Position numbers and translations under genes: made by a program
The notes under the pieces: generated by a model
Told to the model about the DNA's origin: nothing
What the model saw: only the letters and a program-made list of their open reading frames with translations
Database searches by the model: none
Assembly (NCBI GenBank): GCA_000514715.1
Contig: AZWL01000001.1
Coordinates: 930,186 to 994,185, forward strand
Reading direction: 5' to 3'
DNA: 64,000 bases
Source of the DNA: Streptomyces sp. CNH099
GTDB lineage: Bacteria; Actinomycetota; Actinomycetes; Streptomycetales; Streptomycetaceae
In this document: in pieces, positions 60,088-64,000 of the stretch
How positions within the stretch are numbered: the first letter of the stretch is position 1
Layout of the letters: the number at the start of each line of letters is the position of its first letter

Positions 60088-61968
60088 ATGGAGCGGGACG
60101 GAGAACCGGCGGGCGGGACGCGGCGGCTGCTGGTACGGGCCGGGCGGCACAGCGGTGCGTACACCGCCGCACTCTGCCTGGTCACCACCGCCGCCGCGGG
60201 CGCGGCCCTGGCCCTGCCCGCGATGCTCGGCGTCGCCCTGGACCGGCTGCTCACCGACTCGCCCGGCGCCTCCCGCGCCCTCGCCCTGTGCGCCGCACTG
60301 ACCGCGGCGGTCATCCTCCTCGACGCCGCCGAGACCGTGCTCAACGGCGTCACCACCGCCCGCACCACCGCCTGGCTGCGCCGCCGTCTGCTCGGCGCCG
60401 CACTCGCCACCGAGCCGCGGCACGCCGCCGAGGTGGCCACCGGCGACCTCGTCACCCGCGCCACCGGCAACGCCGCCCACGCCGGCGCCGCCCCGACCGC
60501 CGCCGCCTCCGCGTTCGGCGCGCTCCTCACCCCGGTCGGCGCGTTCGTCGCGCTGGCCGTCATCGATCCCTGGCTCGCCGTCGTCCTCGGCGTCGGCACG
60601 CCCGTACTCGTGCTCCTGCTGCGCGCGTTCGTCCGCAGCGCGGGCGACTGCGTGACCCGTTACCAGGAGGCGCAGGCCGCCATCGCCGCACGGCTGGCCG
60701 AGGCGCTGGCCGGCGCGCGGACGATCGCCGCCGCGGGCACCGTCGGCCGCGAGCGGAACCGCGCGCTGGGCCCGTTGCCGGAGCTGAGCCGGCACGGGCA
60801 CCGGATGTGGCACGTGCAGGGCCGCGCCACCGCACAGGCGGCCGTCGTCGTGCCGCTGCTGCAACTCGCCGTCGTCGCGGTGGCCGGGCTGCGGCTGGGG
60901 GCGGGCCGGCTGAGCGTGGGCGAGCTGCTGGCGGCGGGCCGGTACGCGATGCTCGCCGGCGGCATCGGCGTCCTGGTGGGCCACGTCAACACCCTCGTAC
61001 GCAGCCGGGCGGCGGCGCGCCGACTGACGCCGGTGCTGCGGCTGCCCCCGATCCCGTACGGGACGGACGCCGCCCCGGCGCCGGGCGCCGGCGGCCGGCT
61101 GGAGCTGCGCGGGGTCACGGTGCGGCGCGGTGGGCGGGCCGTGCTGCACGGGCTGGACCTGACGGTGCCCGCGGGCGCGACGGTCGCGGTGGTGGGGCGT
61201 TCGGGTGCCGGCAAGTCGCTGCTCGCCGCGGTGGCGGGGCGGCTCACCGACCCGGACGCGGGCGACGTCCGCCTCGACGGCGTACCGCTGGCCGCCCTGG
61301 CGCGCACGGAGCTGCGGGCGGCGGTGGCGTACGCGTTCGCGCGCCCGGCGCTGCTCGGCGGCACGGTGGCCGAGGCTCTCGCGTACGCCGACGCCCGCAC
61401 CCCGGTCGCGGCCGAGCGCGCGGTCGCGGCGGCGCAGGCCGCCGACGCGGACGCGTTCGTACGGGCCCTGCCCGCCGGCTACGCCACCCCCGCCGCGGAC
61501 GTGCCGCTGTCCGGGGGCGAGCTGCAACGCCTGGGCCTGGCCCGCGCCTTCGCCCGCGACGCGCGGCTGCTGATCATGGATGACGCGCTCTCCGGCCTCG
61601 ACACGGCCACCGAACTCCGCATCGAGCGGGCGCTGCTGGCGCGGGCGGGTGCGGACGCGGCCGGCGGCCCGGGGGGCGGGAGCGGCGCGGACGGCCGTGC
61701 CGCCGGGAGCGGCGGGGAGGGCGGTGCCGCCGGGGGCGGCGGGGAGGGCGGTGCCGAGGGGAGCGGGACCGCGCCGTGTGCCGGCGCCGGTGCGCGCGCC
61801 GCACGGCAGAGCCGGCTGGTCGTCGCGCACCGGGCGGCCACCGCGGCGCGCGCCGACCTCGTCGCGTGGCTGGACGGCGGCCGGGTCCGCGCCCTGCGGC
61901 CGCACGCGGAGCTGTGCACCGAGCCCGCCTACCGCGCCCTGTGGCGGGAGGAGCCCGCCGATGCGTGA
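60088..61968 (+). CDS. ABC exporter half, AmfB/RamA-like
   Basis: A 626-residue fused membrane/ATPase exporter. Transmembrane helices (LCLVTTAAAGAALALPAMLG, ALCAALTAAVILLDAAETVL, VGAFVALAVIDPWLAVVLGV) precede the ATPase. The latter has Walker A VVGRSGAGKSLLAAVAG, signature LSGGELQRLGLARAFA and Walker B LLIMDDALSGLD. An inserted Gly/Ala/Glu-rich stretch (about residues 523-565, encoded by tandem repeats at about 61650-61790) breaks up the region before the H-loop (VVAHRAA). With the next gene it would export the lanthipeptide. It lies 114 bases after amfS. Confidence 0.9.
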   Translation: MERDGEPAGGTRRLLVRAGRHSGAYTAALCLVTTAAAGAALALPAMLGVALDRLLTDSPGASRALALCAALTAAVILLDAAETVLNGVTTARTTAWLRRRLLGAALATEPRHAAEVATGDLVTRATGNAAHAGAAPTAAASAFGALLTPVGAFVALAVIDPWLAVVLGVGTPVLVLLLRAFVRSAGDCVTRYQEAQAAIAARLAEALAGARTIAAAGTVGRERNRALGPLPELSRHGHRMWHVQGRATAQAAVVVPLLQLAVVAVAGLRLGAGRLSVGELLAAGRYAMLAGGIGVLVGHVNTLVRSRAAARRLTPVLRLPPIPYGTDAAPAPGAGGRLELRGVTVRRGGRAVLHGLDLTVPAGATVAVVGRSGAGKSLLAAVAGRLTDPDAGDVRLDGVPLAALARTELRAAVAYAFARPALLGGTVAEALAYADARTPVAAERAVAAAQAADADAFVRALPAGYATPAADVPLSGGELQRLGLARAFARDARLLIMDDALSGLDTATELRIERALLARAGADAAGGPGGGSGADGRAAGSGGEGGAAGGGGEGGAEGSGTAPCAGAGARAARQSRLVVAHRAATAARADLVAWLDGGRVRALRPHAELCTEPAYRALWREEPADA

Positions 61969-63943
61969 CCGCGCCGCCGCCGGCCGCAGCACCGCCGCAC
62001 CCGCCGGCGCGGACCCCGCGCCCGGGCTGCGGGTGCTCGTGCCCGCCGGGCTGCGGTTCCTGCGCCGGCGGCGGCGGGCCGTCGCGGCGGTGGCCGGATG
62101 GTCCGCGGTCGAGGCGCTGCAGACCTTTCTGCTCGGGCACGCCCTCGCGAGGGCCGTCGACCGGGGGTTCCTGGCCGACCGCCCCGGGGTCGGCCTCGGC
62201 TGGCTCGCCGTCGCGGCGGTGGGCGTCGTGGTCGGCGCCTTCGGGACCCTGCGGGTGTACGGGGCGGTGGCCCGGCTCACCGAGGACCTGCGGGACACCC
62301 TGGTGCGGCGGGTCGTCACGGGGTCGCTGGCACGCGCGGCGGCCCGGGCGCGGGCCGAGGGGCCGACGGCGGTGTCCCGGCTGACACACCAGGTGGAGAT
62401 CGCCCGCGACGGCTTCGCGGGGCTGGTGATGGTGACCCGGTCATTCGTCGTCACCGCCGCCGCCGCGCTGCTGGGGCTGCTGACCCTGGCGCCGCCGCTG
62501 CTGCTCGTGGTGCTGCCGCCGCTGGCGGCGGGTCTGGCAGTCTTCGGCTTCTCGCTGCGGCCGCTCGCCCGCTGCCAGCGGGACTTCCTCGCCGCCGACG
62601 AGGCGCTGGCCGCCGAGCTGGGCACGGTCGTGGACGGGCTGCGCGACGTCGTCGCCTGCGGCGGCGAACAGCGTGCGGGCGCCGCCGTCCGGGCCGGGGT
62701 CGACGCCGAGCTGCGCGCCTCGACGGCGCTGGCGCGGTGGGGCACGGCGCGGGACGTCGCGGTGGGCGTCGGCGGCCGGCTGCCGGTGGTCGCGCTGCTG
62801 GTCGCCGCGCCGTGGCTGCTGTCGCGGGGGGTGACCGCGGGTGCGCTGGTGGGTGCGCTGGCGTATCTGACGCAGGCGCTGCTCCCGGCGCTGCAGTCGC
62901 TGGTATTCGGCCTCGGCGGCACGGGCGCCCGGCTGACGGTGGTGGCGGGCAGGCTGTACGCGTCCGGCCCTCCGGCCGGCGCGGCCGAGGACGACGCGGA
63001 CGGCGCCGAGGCGGCGCTCCTGCCGCCGGACACCGCGGCCGGAGCCCCGCGGGCGGGGGTCCGGCCGAAGACCGCCGCTCCCCCGCGCCGCACGGCCGAG
63101 GGCCCGCGGTCCCCCGGCGCCGCGGCGGCACCGCCGGACCGCACGCCGGCCCCCGGCGCCTCGCTCCCCGGCCCGGCCCGCGCCGGCCCCGCCGCGGACG
63201 GCCCTCCGGCTCCCGGTCCCGGTGTCGTGCTCGAACTGCGGGGGGTGTCGTTCCGCTACGGGTCCCGCTCCGACGCCGTCATCCGCGGGCTCGATCTCGT
63301 CGTACGGGACGGGGAGCATCTGGCCGTCGTCGGGCCCAGCGGCATCGGGAAGTCGACGCTGGCGAGCCTGGCGGCCGGGCTCGTGACGCCCGCGACGGGC
63401 GAGGTGCGCCGGGCCGGGCGGCCCCTGCTGCTGCCGCAGGAGGCGTACGTGTTCGGCGGCACCCTCCGCGACAACCTCACCTATCTGTGCCCCTCCCCCG
63501 TCCGCGACGCGGAACTCCGCCGCTCCGTGCACGCGGTGGGCGCGGAGCCGCTCGTGGCGCGGCTCGGCGGGCTGGACGCGCGGCTGCGGCCCGCGGAGCT
63601 GTCGGCCGGCGAGCGGCAGCTCCTCGCGCTCGCCCGCGCGCACGTCGCGCCGCCCCGGCTCGCGCTGCTCGACGAGGCGACGTGCCACCTCGACCCGGTC
63701 GCGGAAGCCCGCGCGGAGCGGGCGTTCGCGCGGCGGCCCGCCGGCACGCTGGTGGTCGTCGCGCACCGCGTCGCGTCGGCCGCGCGGGCGGACCGGGTGC
63801 TGGTGCTGGACGGCCGGTCCGCGCTGGCGGGCACGCACGGCGACCTGCTGGCGCGCTCGCCGTTCTACCGTGAGCTGACCGGTGCGGGCACCGGCGGTGC
63901 GACCGCCGGCCACCGGCCCGTGCCGGCGCACCCCGGGCCCTGA
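61961..63943 (+). CDS. ABC exporter half, AmfA/RamB-like
   Basis: A 660-residue fused exporter half. The membrane part includes LGWLAVAAVGVVVGAFGTLR and AAAALLGLLTLAPPLLLVVL. A long Ala/Pro-rich linker follows (about 335-420, PPGAGAAPRRT-like). The ATPase has Walker A VVGPSGIGKSTLASLAAG, Q-loop LLLPQEAYVFGGTLRDNL, signature LSAGERQLLALARAH (SAGE for SGGQ) and Walker B LALLDEATCHLDP. ATG 61961 overlaps the upstream exporter gene by 8 bases, so the pair is translationally coupled and probably forms a heterodimer. A RamR/AmfR regulator is expected beyond the window. Confidence 0.9.
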   Translation: MRDRAAAGRSTAAPAGADPAPGLRVLVPAGLRFLRRRRRAVAAVAGWSAVEALQTFLLGHALARAVDRGFLADRPGVGLGWLAVAAVGVVVGAFGTLRVYGAVARLTEDLRDTLVRRVVTGSLARAAARARAEGPTAVSRLTHQVEIARDGFAGLVMVTRSFVVTAAAALLGLLTLAPPLLLVVLPPLAAGLAVFGFSLRPLARCQRDFLAADEALAAELGTVVDGLRDVVACGGEQRAGAAVRAGVDAELRASTALARWGTARDVAVGVGGRLPVVALLVAAPWLLSRGVTAGALVGALAYLTQALLPALQSLVFGLGGTGARLTVVAGRLYASGPPAGAAEDDADGAEAALLPPDTAAGAPRAGVRPKTAAPPRRTAEGPRSPGAAAAPPDRTPAPGASLPGPARAGPAADGPPAPGPGVVLELRGVSFRYGSRSDAVIRGLDLVVRDGEHLAVVGPSGIGKSTLASLAAGLVTPATGEVRRAGRPLLLPQEAYVFGGTLRDNLTYLCPSPVRDAELRRSVHAVGAEPLVARLGGLDARLRPAELSAGERQLLALARAHVAPPRLALLDEATCHLDPVAEARAERAFARRPAGTLVVVAHRVASAARADRVLVLDGRSALAGTHGDLLARSPFYRELTGAGTGGATAGHRPVPAHPGP

Positions 63944-64000
63944 CCCGAACGGCGCCCCAGGCCCGGGATCCCGGCCCCCGGGCCCGTCCGCCCCGGCCCC

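Noticed and set aside
1..64000. tRNA, rRNA genes and CRISPR arrays
   Set aside because: No cloverleaf with a GTTCRA arm, no rRNA segment and no regularly spaced palindromic repeat was found by reading; a dedicated scan was not possible.

Overview
The window is very GC-rich (third codon positions are mostly G or C), and its gene content points to a Streptomyces or close relative. Pointers are an AmfS/SapB-type class III lanthipeptide locus, an ethylmalonyl-CoA operon flanked by psd-pssA, rare TTA leucine codons, and many actinobacterial one-gene families. No rRNA, tRNA or CRISPR array was seen.

Layout. 0-4 kb holds small housekeeping and accessory enzymes (methyltransferase, VOC proteins, GNAT, HNH endonuclease, DinB). 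3.3-9.2 kb is a minus-strand operon for cell-wall-type peptides: DppA-like D-aminopeptidase, M20 peptidase, an S9 peptidase fused to an S66 LD-carboxypeptidase, and a DinB protein. A DasR-like palindrome lies upstream. 9.4-14 kb has an MFS exporter with an extracytoplasmic-type repeat tail, a radical SAM protein behind a LexA box, and a HEAT protein. 14.4-23.8 kb is most of the ethylmalonyl-CoA pathway (Hbd, TetR regulator, Ccr, Ecm, Mcl, Mch, Mcd), followed by psd and pssA. 25.5-28.6 kb is a secreted M4 protease with a chitin-binding module, divergent from a LysR regulator. 28.7-35.1 kb is a liv-type ABC importer divergent from a PucR regulator. 35-40.8 kb has glycerate kinase, an Ada-AlkA fusion with ogt, a phytoene-desaturase-like oxidoreductase and an IMPase-family phosphatase.

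41-46.2 kb is an alginate-type polysaccharide locus. A 1226-residue secreted protein carries PL7, GH16 and PL6 modules and two nearly identical F5/8-type modules. A second secreted beta-helix protein shares that module. Both genes carry a TTA codon at their 5' ends.

46.3-52 kb is an accessory island: a MerR-type gene with a long structured leader, IS110 and IS5 transposase scars, a lower-GC Tat-exported amidohydrolase lacking one expected metal ligand, a TRADD-N-associated membrane protein, a secreted Ser/Thr-rich protein reminiscent of aerolysin-type toxins, and a DUF397 remnant. A frameshifted sir2 follows. 52.7-56.8 kb is a reductive pyrimidine/hydantoin catabolic operon (dihydropyrimidinase, F420-type oxidoreductase, NCS1 permease). 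57.1-64 kb is an AmfS/SapB-like class III lanthipeptide cluster: LanKC (frameshifted as read), a 38-residue precursor with a shortened first ring motif, and two ABC exporter genes.

I judge four regions most worth following up: the three-catalytic-module alginate enzyme with its TTA codons; the TRADD-N/secreted-toxin-like pair in the island; the S9-S66 fusion operon with its DasR-like site; and the variant AmfS peptide. All assignments come from reading motifs and context; no database search was run.
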